In this document: positions 10,520 to 20,100 of the stretch, piece by piece
Layout of the letters: every line of letters starts with the position of its first letter
How positions within the stretch are numbered: position 1 is the first letter of the stretch
From: Coturnix japonica
Taxonomy: Eukaryota > Chordata > Aves > Galliformes > Phasianidae
Assembly: GCF_001577835.2 (NCBI RefSeq)
Contig: NC_029532.1
Span: forward strand, 3,720,001 to 3,784,000
Length of the DNA stretch: 64,000 nt
Reading direction: 5' to 3'
Made by a program: the position numbers and the translations under genes
Notes under the pieces: model-generated
What the model saw: the letters and a program-made list of their open reading frames with translations, nothing else
Databases searched by the model: none
Told to the model about the DNA's origin: nothing

Positions 10520-12814
10520 ATGGCGGCGGTTCCTGCGGGGCTGTTCGCCGTGTACAAAGCGCCGGGGGTGGCGTGGAACAGCGTGCGGGATGCGGTGGAG
10601 ACGCGGCTGCTGCGCGGTGAGCGGAGCTCAGGACCCCCCCAATGCCCCATACACACACACGGCTCGGTCTCGGTCTGTGCTTATTCTCCCGTTCCTTGCA
10701 GAGCTCAACGCGGCCCCAGCGCGGCCCCCGCGGAGCCGCATCCGTTTCCTGCCCGCTGCGAGCGCGGGGCCGCCGGGGCTGGTGGCCGTGAAGGTGCCGG
10801 TGTTGGCCGAGCACCGCCTGGGTGAGTGAGCACCGGGGGGTGCGGGAGAACAGGGAGAACCGGGAGGGTCCGTGCTAATCTCCGTGTCTGTCCGCAGTTC
10901 GAGGGCCCCGCTTCACGCAGCTGAAGATCGGAGCCGGGCACCGGCTGGACGTGAAGGCATCGGGGGTGTTCGGTGCGAGCGGGGCGTTGGGTGGGATGGG
11001 CCTTAACGCGGCCCCGCCGTACCGGCAACACGCGGCTCCCGGCTGCGGAGCATCGTGACCGGCACGGCTCTAAGGGCCGCCCCGCATCCTGCATTGCAGT
11101 GCTCGGCGTTGGACATGGGAACAAGCTGCTCAGCCACCTGCACAACTGCCACCTGAGCAAGGTACGTGCCACGGGAACCCAGAGCGACCTGGGACGGGAT
11201 CTGAGTGTCGGTGCCACCCCGGGGCTGGTCCGGAGGGTCGGGTCGGCGGTGGGCCGGGCTGATGGCTGGACTCAGTTGTTCTGAGCCTCCCTTTGATGGA
11301 TGACACCCTCTGCTTCTCTTGGAGGTTTACACGGTGAGGGGGCAGTTTGGTAAAGCCACCGAGGACTTCTCAGACACTGGGAAGCTGATAGAGAAGACAA
11401 CGTTTGGTAAGAAACGGAATCGATGTGTTTAAGGGGGAAATAAACCCTCAACAGAGCACTAAGCAAACAGTGCTCCAGCTGAACAGCAAGGCCAGGTGAA
11501 ATGCACAACCAAAGGCAATGCTCCAAATGCTTCCTGGCCTCTCTTTATGCACGTACCACATTAAGGTGCCTTGATCCCTAGCCCTAACCACTGCTGACAC
11601 CAATGGCACCACTCAGGCTGCTGTCCTCCCAGTCTCCAGATGGATTTTGAGGCTTTGTTTCTACCTTGTGATATTTGCAGATCATATCACGAGGGAGAAG
11701 CTGGAACGGATCCTCGCCGTCATCCAAGGAACAAACCACAAGGCCTTGCTGATGTACGTATGTACGTGGCTGTGTTTGCCATTACAGCTTGTAAAGGTTT
11801 GAGCACTACCCCAGAGCAGACAGAAGTCACTTGGAGTGCTGTGTGTGCCAGTGACACTGTGCAGTGTCCTTATGTATCCTGACACCTCCAGCTCCAATAG
11901 GACCTGCTGAACCAACACTGATACCTTATGGATGTGGCCAAGCATCTCCTTCCCCACCTGCTACACTGCTGCAAACAGCACAGCATTCAGATGTGTGCAG
12001 AAACTTAATGCACGGGCAGTTCTGAGAGTAACAAATGCAGCTCTGCTTTAGTTGGGACTGTATTTTAAATCCCATTGGAGAGAAGCACTCAGTGTCTGCT
12101 CTGCTCCTTGTCTCCTTTTTCAGGCATTCTAACATCGATATGAAGACACAGGAGGCCTATGAGCTGGCTGTGAAGGGGTTGATTCGGCCCATGGGAAAAA
12201 GCCCCCCAATAATCACTGCAATCCGGTGTCTTCAGTTTGCACTGCCTGAATTCCAGCTGGGTAGGACTGGGGCAGAACGGACTGGGGGGGGTCTGCTATA
12301 TGTATAATAAGTTGGTAACATTCATTTCCCTGTTAGCCTGGTCTGGTGGTTGGTGACCCTGCACACAGCAGCGGGTCGGAACCAGATGGTCATTGTGGTC
12401 CTTTTCAACCCAGTCCATTCTGTGATTCAGCTGAACTGCTTCTTTCAGCATTAACATGATGGATACAAAGTCTGAGCCGTCCCATTGCTTTGCCCGTTCT
12501 AAAGGGATCTCTCTGACCTTCCAGAAATCCACTGCTTGCACGAGACCCAGCAGTACCTCCGCAAAGTGGTCCACGAGATTGGGCTGGAGCTGAAATCATC
12601 TGCAGTGTGCACACAGGTGCGGAGAACACGCGACGGCGTCTTCACGTTGGATGATGCTCTCCTGAGGACGCAGTGGAACCTGCGGAGCATCCAGAATGCG
12701 ATTCTGAGCTGTCAGCTGAGAGTGAAAACTGAGTTAGAGAAAACAATGGGCCATTGGGATGGGAGCGTTCTGCAGGAGATGGATGCTGAGATGGCTCACA
12801 CTGCTGACAGCTGA
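10520..12814 (+). CDS. TRUB2: TRUB2 pseudouridine synthase, complete (eight exons)
   Basis: Exons are 10520-10616, 10702-10821, 10898-10972, 11100-11161, 11325-11406, 11681-11753, 12124-12260 and 12525-12814, which join in phase to 311 residues. The family isomerises uridine to pseudouridine. TRUB2 acts in mitochondrial RNA granules on mitochondrial mRNA and supports mitochondrial translation. The TruB catalytic block is GHRLDVKASGVFVLGVG, with the presumed catalytic aspartate at residue 90. Other conserved stretches are YTVRGQFGKATEDF, REKLERILAVIQG, KTQEAYELAVKGLIRPM and the C-terminal CTQVRRTRDGVFTLDDALL. The human protein is about 331 residues; the chicken-type C-terminal tail after the core is shorter and diverged. 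The start gives MAAVPAGLFAVYKAPG, matching the LFAVYKPPG element of mammalian TRUB2. Confidence 0.95.
12337..12428 (+). mobile_element. CR1 LINE 3' tail fragment in TRUB2 intron 7
   Basis: A short sense-oriented CR1 end: GGTTGGTGACCCTGC, then GTGGTCCTTTTCAACCCAGT, then CATTCTGTGATTC. The ATTCTGTG tail is diagnostic of avian CR1. It is diverged and noncoding. Confidence 0.75.
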
Positions 12815-13368
12815 TGTGTGCTCCAGGGGGAACATCACAGCCCATCTCTGCACTGTAACACCGCCCTGTGCTGACAGAATGATGGGCAGCAGAAGGAACG
12901 AGGTTAATTGCAGCTCACCTCCACCGTTTCTTCGAGACGACTTTAATCAGAGAGGCGATTTTTCATTGACAGGCTGTATCTTTCTGGTTTTTTAAAGCAT
13001 TTTAAGGAGTTCATTAACAGGAGTTAGCTGGGCCAAAATCCCTGCTGGCTTCAGGATCCTCAGGTTGCAATGGGATGCAGAAACCCCATCCCAAATTGTT
13101 CAGCAGCAGGAAACACAAGCAGCATCCTACAAAGCTGTGTTCCCTTCATTACATGGGTCTACTTGCTCCTTGCAACCAGCAGCACATCTCCCCTGCTGCA
13201 CAGGTTTTTATTTTCCCTGTTCCCCTAACAAGAATAGGGCCTTTGCTTTAACTCTGCTTTCAGAGCCAGGAATGAGACTAAAAGAGGGCTGCAAGGAGGG
13301 AAAGGCAGCAGGGAAATGGCTGTCAGAGTGGAAAGAGGGACTGACAGAAAGATGCTAACAACACAAGG

Positions 13369-13374
13369 AATAAA
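13369..13374 (+). promoter_or_regulatory. TRUB2: TRUB2 polyadenylation signal (AATAAA)
   Basis: This is the first clear AATAAA after the TRUB2 stop, about 555 bp downstream, giving a 3' UTR of 12815 to about 13390. Use of this site is inferred. Confidence 0.65.
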
Positions 13375-13390
13375 ACTGAGCGACCTGAAG

Positions 13391-14685
13391 GGAAAGACAA
13401 GTACACCAGCCCTTTAATTAAGAAAAAGCTTTGTTTTTGCTGAAGGATCAGGGGTGCTCACATGGGCTGTGTATCCTGCCCTCTGGTATTGCCTCTCTGT
13501 GGAGGTTTCTGTTCTGTAACTCCACTTGTTACCCATCAGATCATTGTATGCGGATTAGACTTAACAGAAATAAGCTTCCTAAATTTAAATTAAAAATGGT
13601 GCTGTTGTAACACGCAATGTTTTCCTGCTATATACCCAGCCTGAGACTTGTTTAATTCTAGATATTCATATACTCTAGAAAGCAACAGTAATTAATGGTT
13701 CTGTTCTTCTTGGGCAAGGACAAGCACAGTTTATTTTCCAGTCTGCCCTTAAAGTACAAGGAGTGCAGACAGCAGCCAAGGCAGCAGTGGGGCACAGCAG
13801 CCACCACACAGCACTGCTCTGTGCCCACTGCAGAGCCTCACCAGGGGCACTTTGCTGTCGGCTGCCTGGTTTGTGTGCATCCATCCTTTGTGGACAACAT
13901 GAGATGAGGACACCATCCCCAACAGCTGCCTTGTGCTAAGTGAAGCAGAAACCAGCACTGGTTTAAGCAGGCTGAAGGTCTGTGTGACTGCATTAATGCC
14001 AGTGCTTCTACAAGGAGGGGTGGGGGGAAGGAAACACAAACCTCTCAGTCCTTAAACAACCTTCTATAATAACCTTCTATAACATGGGCAGTGGGTTGTG
14101 CTTCATCCCACGTGCCCTACAGCTTGTACACAGTGCTGGAATTTCTGTACGTGCTTCCCAATGAAAAACATTCCCAGTCACCTTGTCACTGTGTTCTCAG
14201 CAATGGCTTTTCTGAGCACTTTCTGATAGCCAGGCACTGTGAAGAGAGGTTAATTTCTTCCAAATTTAGAAATACGATGGATAGACTGTAATACAGGCCT
14301 GACTGAAAGCAAAGGGGGAAAAACTGCTTGGTAGGAAGGTCTGGTAAGTGGAAACGGACAAGGCACGGAGCTTGAGTGAAGCAGGAACAACAGATGTGGT
14401 CAGAGCACTTTATCAGTTGGCACAAAGCAGCCAAACTCGGGTTGTACAGCCAACCTCAGTCCGGAGAGGTGACATGGAAACACTCCTGCTCTCATTGTAA
14501 CTCTGTGCTTAGGACTCTGCATTTACAATCAGGTAAATGTAATCCAGTGCTGCCACGCTGTCCCCATTAAGAGTCCTCAGCAAACACCTGGAAGTTGTCT
14601 CAGAATGGAACATAGTTGAAGGATTTGTTCCCAAGTTCACTTTGTGAGTCAGACGCTCTCGAGGTGAATTACTGAGGGATGCAAT
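13391..14685. other. Tail-to-tail intergenic region between TRUB2 and SWI5
   Basis: Moderately AT-rich sequence with no coherent exon chain on either strand and no recognised interspersed repeat. It may contain distal parts of either 3' UTR. The open frames here are short and unrelated to known proteins. Confidence 0.5.
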
Positions 14686-14691
14686 GGCTGC

Positions 14692-14697
14692 TTTAAT
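14692..14697 (-). promoter_or_regulatory. SWI5: Candidate SWI5 polyadenylation signal (ATTAAA)
   Basis: On the minus strand ATTAAA lies about 625 bp past the SWI5 stop. It is the commonest variant hexamer and the best candidate that I see. Unverified. Confidence 0.4.
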
Positions 14698-15320
14698 TCA
14701 GGTCAGACAGTTCAACACAATGCTCCGATTACTAAAGAAACAATACAAACCCTCTGGATGTTAAAGCAGTTAAGTACAAAATGGCTCAAACTCCTCCAGA
14801 TCCAATCAGAACCAAACCACCATCACAACTTCAGCCTTCAGTCCTCTCTTCTCCTGATGGCTTTCCTGAGACAGCAGCTGTCCCATTGCTATTGTATACA
14901 GGTGTGCCCTGATTTCCTCCATCCACTCAGAGGCTGCTCCACCTGCAGGTTAACATACCCAGATTGAGCCTGGATGCTGCAGGGAAGCAAAGGCTCATTG
15001 GGAAGAGCTTTAGCATCAACCTTGGTTTACAGCCGTTCCAATTACAAAACAACAATTACAAATAGGGTTTCTGAGGTAGCAGAGCAAACTGAAAGCACCC
15101 CAAGTCCACAGCCCCAACATCCCCCTCCCACAAACAGGAATGAGCTGATATCATCCACAACTTGCACATCCCAAAACTGCTGAGAAACGTGGCTGCTAAT
15201 GAAACCTCTTGAAATTCAGCATAGAAGCCATTTCTGTTGGCTCTAAATGGGCACGACACCCAAACACAACAGCCCTGCAGCAGTCAGGTCTGCAGGTCAC
15301 AGCAGTCTATGGGTCCCATG

Positions 15321-16973
15321 TTAATCATTGAGCTCCAGGTCGTACTCAGGGTACAGCTGCTTCGTAGTAACCCCTCGGATAACAGCTAGAAAAGAAAGAA
15401 ATTCCATTGCTTTCATTAAGAAGAGAACAAATAGGTCAGGAAAGACTTGTGCCTTCCTCCCAGTAGACTGTATGTATCCCACAGAACCACCCACAGCCAA
15501 GGAACCAAAGATTTCCAGCTGTGCCCCCACTTGGTTTTGTTAAGGAAGCTGAACACTGAGGATTCTTTGAAACAAGCTTTGCCTTTAAGGCATCAATATC
15601 TCTTTATATAACAAGATTTGCTTCACCAAGAGCTTCTTCAATAGTTTTCTTACCCAGTTTGCCCAGCAGCATCTGCCCAGCATCTTTAATTTCATTATAC
15701 TCATGGAGCAGAGAGATGTGCTTCTCCAATTCCTCCACATTGTACCCTCTGTAACAAAGCCACACAACAAAACCACTGCGGAACAAAGCAATATCTGAGG
15801 TGTGCAGAGCCAGCCTGGTCAAACCCATCATTGTTTAGAGCAATGATTTTGGGTTGGATAGCAGGAAAAACGCCTTTCTCAGAGTGGTGGGGCATTGTAC
15901 AGCACAGGGATGGAGGAGCCCCTATCACTGCAGGTGTTCTAGAGCCATGGGGACGTGGAACAGAGGGACGTGGAATAGAGGGATGTGGAATAGAGGGACG
16001 TGGAATAGAGGGACGTGGAATAGAGGGACGTGGAATAGAGGGACGTGGAATAGAGGGACGTGGAATAGAGGGACGTGGAATAGAGGGACGTGGCAGTGGG
16101 CACAGGGTGGGGATCAGAGCTCTTTATCAGCCTTCATGTCTCTATGATTAACCCCCACCACCTCATTCAAACCAAGTGTCCATGGCCTCACACAGACCAA
16201 GGGAAACGCTCATCCAGGCAGCTGGGCAGCGGCCTCAGCTTGAGATCTCAGCTTATATACATCAGCAGCTCTGTTAGCACAACGTGTGCTGCCATCAGCT
16301 ATAGAAACACACCCGTTACTTCCCAATGTACATCAGCAGGGGAGCTCAGAGCCTGACCAACACAGCACTGGGGAAACAACGGGGAAGGAGCTCCCTGCTG
16401 CCGTGCATGGATCCCATAACCCTTAGGATGGCCGCGGTACCGGGGCTGTACCGGGACAATAACGGGGCCGTAACGGGGCTGTAACGGGGCCGTACTCGGA
16501 CAGCAGCTCCGCGATCTCCCGGTCCAGAGCTCGCTCCTTCTCTTTCAGTTCTTCGATACTATCGCACGATGCTCCGCCCGTTGTGCGGGATGGGGCCGGG
16601 CGCTGCGGGGACACGGCGCGTCATGGCGGTTATTGAACGGCACCGAGAGGAGCCGGGGGAACGGGACGGGATGGGACGGGATGGGCGGCTCACCGGGGAT
16701 CTGAAACCGGCACCACCGCTCCGCCGGGAACCGCCGAGAGCCCTGAAACAGCGCGGGGAGCCCCGAGTCAGCACATAGAACCGAACCGAACAGAACCGAC
16801 CCGTTCCGCTCCTACCTGCGCTGCGGGGGCGGCGCGTTGCGCCCCGAACCGGGACCGCTCTGCTCCGCCAGGGCCGCGGCCTGCACCGGCAGCACGGCAC
16901 GATGGGAACCGGAACGCGGGGCTGCGATCATCCGCCGTGGGCGGGCACTGAGCGGGGCGGGACCGGCCGCCAT
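15321..16973 (-). CDS. SWI5: DNA repair protein SWI5 homolog, complete (five exons)
   Basis: Exons are 16973-16816, 16742-16694, 16602-16496, 15748-15654 and 15385-15321; all phases fit and give 157 residues ending in DLELND. SWI5 with SFR1 (MEI5) forms a mediator that stabilises RAD51 filaments in homologous recombination. The conserved C-terminal coiled-coil region starts near residue 84 (SIEELKEKERALD). It continues through NVEELEKHISLLHEYNEI, KDAGQMLLGKLAVI and RGVTTKQLYPEYDLELND, which match vertebrate SWI5. The first two exons encode a poorly conserved basic and Ala/Pro-rich N-terminus. I placed the start at the ATG at 16973 because it is the only ATG-initiated frame that splices in phase through the 49-nt exon 2 (donor CCG then GTGAGC). 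An in-frame second ATG lies 14 codons later. The C-terminal half is firm, the N-terminus less so. Confidence 0.88.
15840..16125 (+). mobile_element. CR1 LINE 3' fragment in SWI5 intron 3, with internal minisatellite
   Basis: The sequence GATTTTGGGTTGGATAGCAGG, then CTCAGAGTGGTGGGGCATT, then a CAGGTGTTCTAGAGCC-like stretch follows the order of the chicken CR1 3' region on the plus strand. The CR1 segment that normally reads ACGTGG...GAGGGACATGG is replaced by a long tandem array, after which CR1-like GGCAGTGGGCA resumes. Confidence 0.7.
15950..16095 (+). repeat. 15-bp minisatellite, about 9.7 copies
   Basis: The unit is TAGAGGGACGTGGAA, repeated with a few substitutions (CAGAGGG at the left, GGATGTGG once, GGCA at the right). 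It is very homogeneous, so the expansion is recent or actively homogenised. It lies inside the CR1 fragment. Confidence 0.95.
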
Positions 16974-17117
16974 TCACGGCCCAGACCGGGCGGAGGGGCC
17001 CGGCCGAGCCCAGGCCGCGGGGTGGGGCGGGTGTCGGGGCGGGTGTCGGGGCGGAGCTCTGCCCGAGCACAGCGCCGCTCCACCCGGCGGCTGACGTGGC
17101 CCGGGAGCGGGGCGGAC
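16974..17117. promoter_or_regulatory. SWI5/GOLGA2 bidirectional promoter in a CpG island
   Basis: The two start codons are 144 bp apart on opposite strands. The interval is GC-rich with a GGGTGTCGGGGC direct repeat (about 17029-17052) and GC boxes, and has no TATA box. YY1-type ATGGCGG cores overlap both start codons (AATGGCGGC for SWI5 on the minus strand, ACATGGCGGAC for GOLGA2). The island spans roughly 16430-17180. Confidence 0.75.
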
Positions 17118-20100
17118 ATGGCGGACGGCAGCAGGCAGAGCAAGTTGGCGGCGGCCAAGAAGAAGGTGAGGGCGGGGGGTTGTGCTGGGCCGTGTTGTGC
17201 TGTGTGGGGCCGTGCTGTGCTATGTGGGGCCGTGTTGTGCTGTGTGGGGCCGTGTTGTGCTATGTGGGGCCGTGTTGTGCTGTGTGGGGCCGTGTTGTGC
17301 TGTGTGGGGCCGTGTTGTGCTGTGTGGGGCCGTGTTGTGCTATGTGGGGCCGTGTTGTGCCGTGTTGTGCCGTGCCCGTAGCGTTGCGGTGAGGCCCGGC
17401 CCGGTCCCGCAGCTCCTTGTCGCCCCGGTGGGGCCGGGCCTGTGTTGCTGCACTGCTGCGTTCTGTGTGTGCCGCTCTTTCCCGTTCGGGTTTCCTCTCC
17501 ATCTCCCTCTTTTCTTCTCCTTTTTCCCTCCTTTCTTTTCCCCTTTCTCTTCCCTTTTTACCTTCTCACAGCTCGGCCCGCTCCGTCCCATCGCGATGCC
17601 CTCCCGTGTCAAAGTCAAACGAATGGGAAAGTGCCCCGGAGCAGCTCGGGCTCCATTTTGAAATCCTGCCGAGGATCCTTTTCGTTCCGGTGCTTTTCAC
17701 CTTGACGTTTAAGCTCAGCCCCGCGTTCCATGGGCGCTCACAGCCCCGAGCTGCGGCCATTTGTGCTGCTCTGAGCTTCTCCTGGGCACAACGGCCTCCA
17801 ATTGAGCATCCATCGCAGTGTGCTCATCCCCGCAGTGCTGGCAGTTTAGGGGGAAGTTCTTCACTAGGAGAGTGGTGAGGCCCTGGAACAGGCTGCCCAG
17901 GGAGGTTGTGGATGCCCCGTCCTTGGAGGTGTTCAAGGCCAGGTTGGACGGGGCCCTGGGCAACCTGATCTAGTAAATGTGTATGTTTGGTGGCCCTGCC
18001 AGGCAGGGGGTTGGAACTACATGATCCTTGAGGTCCCTTCCAACCCGGGTCATTCTGTGATTCTGTGCCTGTATCAGTGTGTTACCTGCAGGGCTGTCGT
18101 TCTCCTAAAGCTCTTTCAACATTCTTGTTCCATCTTATTATCAGACTCCACTTTTCCAGTTTGCATCCCATGTTATCGTTCTTTTTCCCTCGTTGCTGTT
18201 GGTTACAGATTTACAAACGTTGCTTCTTGCAGCATCAAGTTGTTTCCTGGGCACTTCCTTAGTTGGACAGCACTGACAGCTCTCGGTCTGTCACAAACCC
18301 ATCACTCTCATTCTCCCTTTTGGAGCCTTTGAACTATTTTTAACGTATATCCATCTTTAAGGCCGGTTTCTCTTGTCCTTACAGCTCAGCTGACTCCTTA
18401 CCCACTGGTTATGTTGTCATTTTCTTGTTGCCATTCCCTTCACAGAGGACATCTTCCATTTGGACTTCACATTAATCTTTTCTTTCCCCGCAGCTGAAGG
18501 AGTATCAGCAGAAGAACAGCCCTGGAGCGACTGCGGGAGCCAAGAAGAAACGAAAGAGTAAAGAAGGAAGTCGGCCTGAGACTCCCACAAACGACGGCCG
18601 ACAGTCTCCAGAGAACGTGAGCGTCCCCCCCTTCCTCCCACGTATCCCCTCTGCCTCCAGCTTTGGTTTCCCAAACAGCACAACTGCAGCTGGGGGAGGG
18701 TTAAACAGTGTAATGTGAGCGGCTGAGGAGCCCCTGTTAGCAGCCTGTGAGTCAGGGTGTGTGCTGGAGCAGTGCTGGAGCGTTCAGAGCTGTAACGCAA
18801 CCCTGGATGCACCCCGAGCTGCCTCTCCTCGGGGGCTGGGCGATGCCCGTTTCTTTGGCTGCCTTTGATGGACGTTTTTCTCTCTGTCCTTTTCTGAGCC
18901 GTTTCTCTTTTCCCCTTCTCTTTCGCCTCCTTTAGATTCAGAACATTCTGAAGGTGCTGGTGTCAGACCTTAACCGCTCCAATGGGGTAGCCATACCCTC
19001 ATTGGACAGAAGGAAGGTGAGGCAGTGCTCCGTGTCCCTCTCACTGACTCGCTGTCCCCTCTGCATGCTTAACTTATGTTTTACACTGTGAATTCAGATG
19101 GAGCCTTGTTCTGGCATGTCTGCTGTTTTTATTAACACGGGGCTGTTTGTTAACATGCGTTTCCATCGCTTGTAAGTGCTTGTTTCCTCCTGTTTTCTGT
19201 CAAAAAATGCAAATATGTCACCCATGTCCAGTGCACGTCCCTCAGACAGCCGAGCTGGAAGGCAGAAAGGAGCAAACAGAGTTTGGGGTGAGGCAGTAAA
19301 CCAAGTTAACTGCTGAGAGACGCTGTGTTAGGGAGGAGTAGTGCTTTATTCATGTGTATTTCTCCTGGTCTGTGTTGTTTTATTCACTTCAGTGCTGTGC
19401 TCCTGAAGGGCGAGTTTCTGCTCATGCCTGCCCTGAGCAAGCCTTTAGTTATTCCAGCCGCCCCATTTTATGACAGGTGATGAAACCTGCACAGGTGATG
19501 TACAGTCTGGCAAGTACCACAGTTCTAAATGTGCTTAGGCAGGAAGTCGGGTATTTCAAGTACTGCATTTACAGGCTTGAGTGTCTTCCCTCACTCCTGG
19601 GGGAGGAAGGGCAGGAAGGAGTCTGCTGAGCAATGGAAGTGTGTTCAGGTGCTAACTGTGCTGACAGGAGGACTCCTGTGAGCTCTTCATTATTTCATAT
19701 ATATTTATTATAAACAAACCTTATTTCATTACTTACTTCAAAACTGTTCACTGTGGAGGCAGAAGGAAGGCATCCTTCTGGTCGTCTCATTGACTTTTGC
19801 ATCTTGAAGTGTTAAGTGAAAAGAATGTTCCAATCAGAACAAATGCAGGCCGTGTTTTTGAGATGTCCATGCGATGTTCCAAGTTTATGAGAGCTTGGAC
19901 AAACAGAGGCCAAGTAACCTGTACGTGAAAGAAGCAAGGGAGTTCCTGACTTTCCTTGGAGCCCCTAAAATGTGTCATTCCTTGAGAGCACACATGTCTG
20001 TCCTCCAGAAAAACAATGGAGGCAGTTCCATTCGTTCCCCTCTGCAGTTTTCCAGCTCATTACTCTCATTAAATCCATCTTCTCTACTGCTGTAACCCCG

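Noticed and set aside
14974-15259. Possible extra exon downstream of SWI5
   Set aside because: Short frames without conserved residues. The SWI5 protein already ends with its conserved DLELND at 15321, so this is 3' UTR.
15831-16151. Open frame encoding RGIEG pentapeptide repeats
   Set aside because: It is simply the 15-bp minisatellite (a multiple of three) read as codons inside a CR1 fragment, with no gene context.
16559-16900. 113-codon minus-strand frame across SWI5 exons 2-3
   Set aside because: It only partly coincides with SWI5. Real coding is exon 2 in this frame joined to exon 3 in another frame; the rest is intron.
17182-17661. Cys/Val/Gly-rich repeat protein, or CRISPR-like regular repeats
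   Set aside because: The 20-bp units are contiguous with no unique spacers, so this is a minisatellite. The open frame is a by-product.
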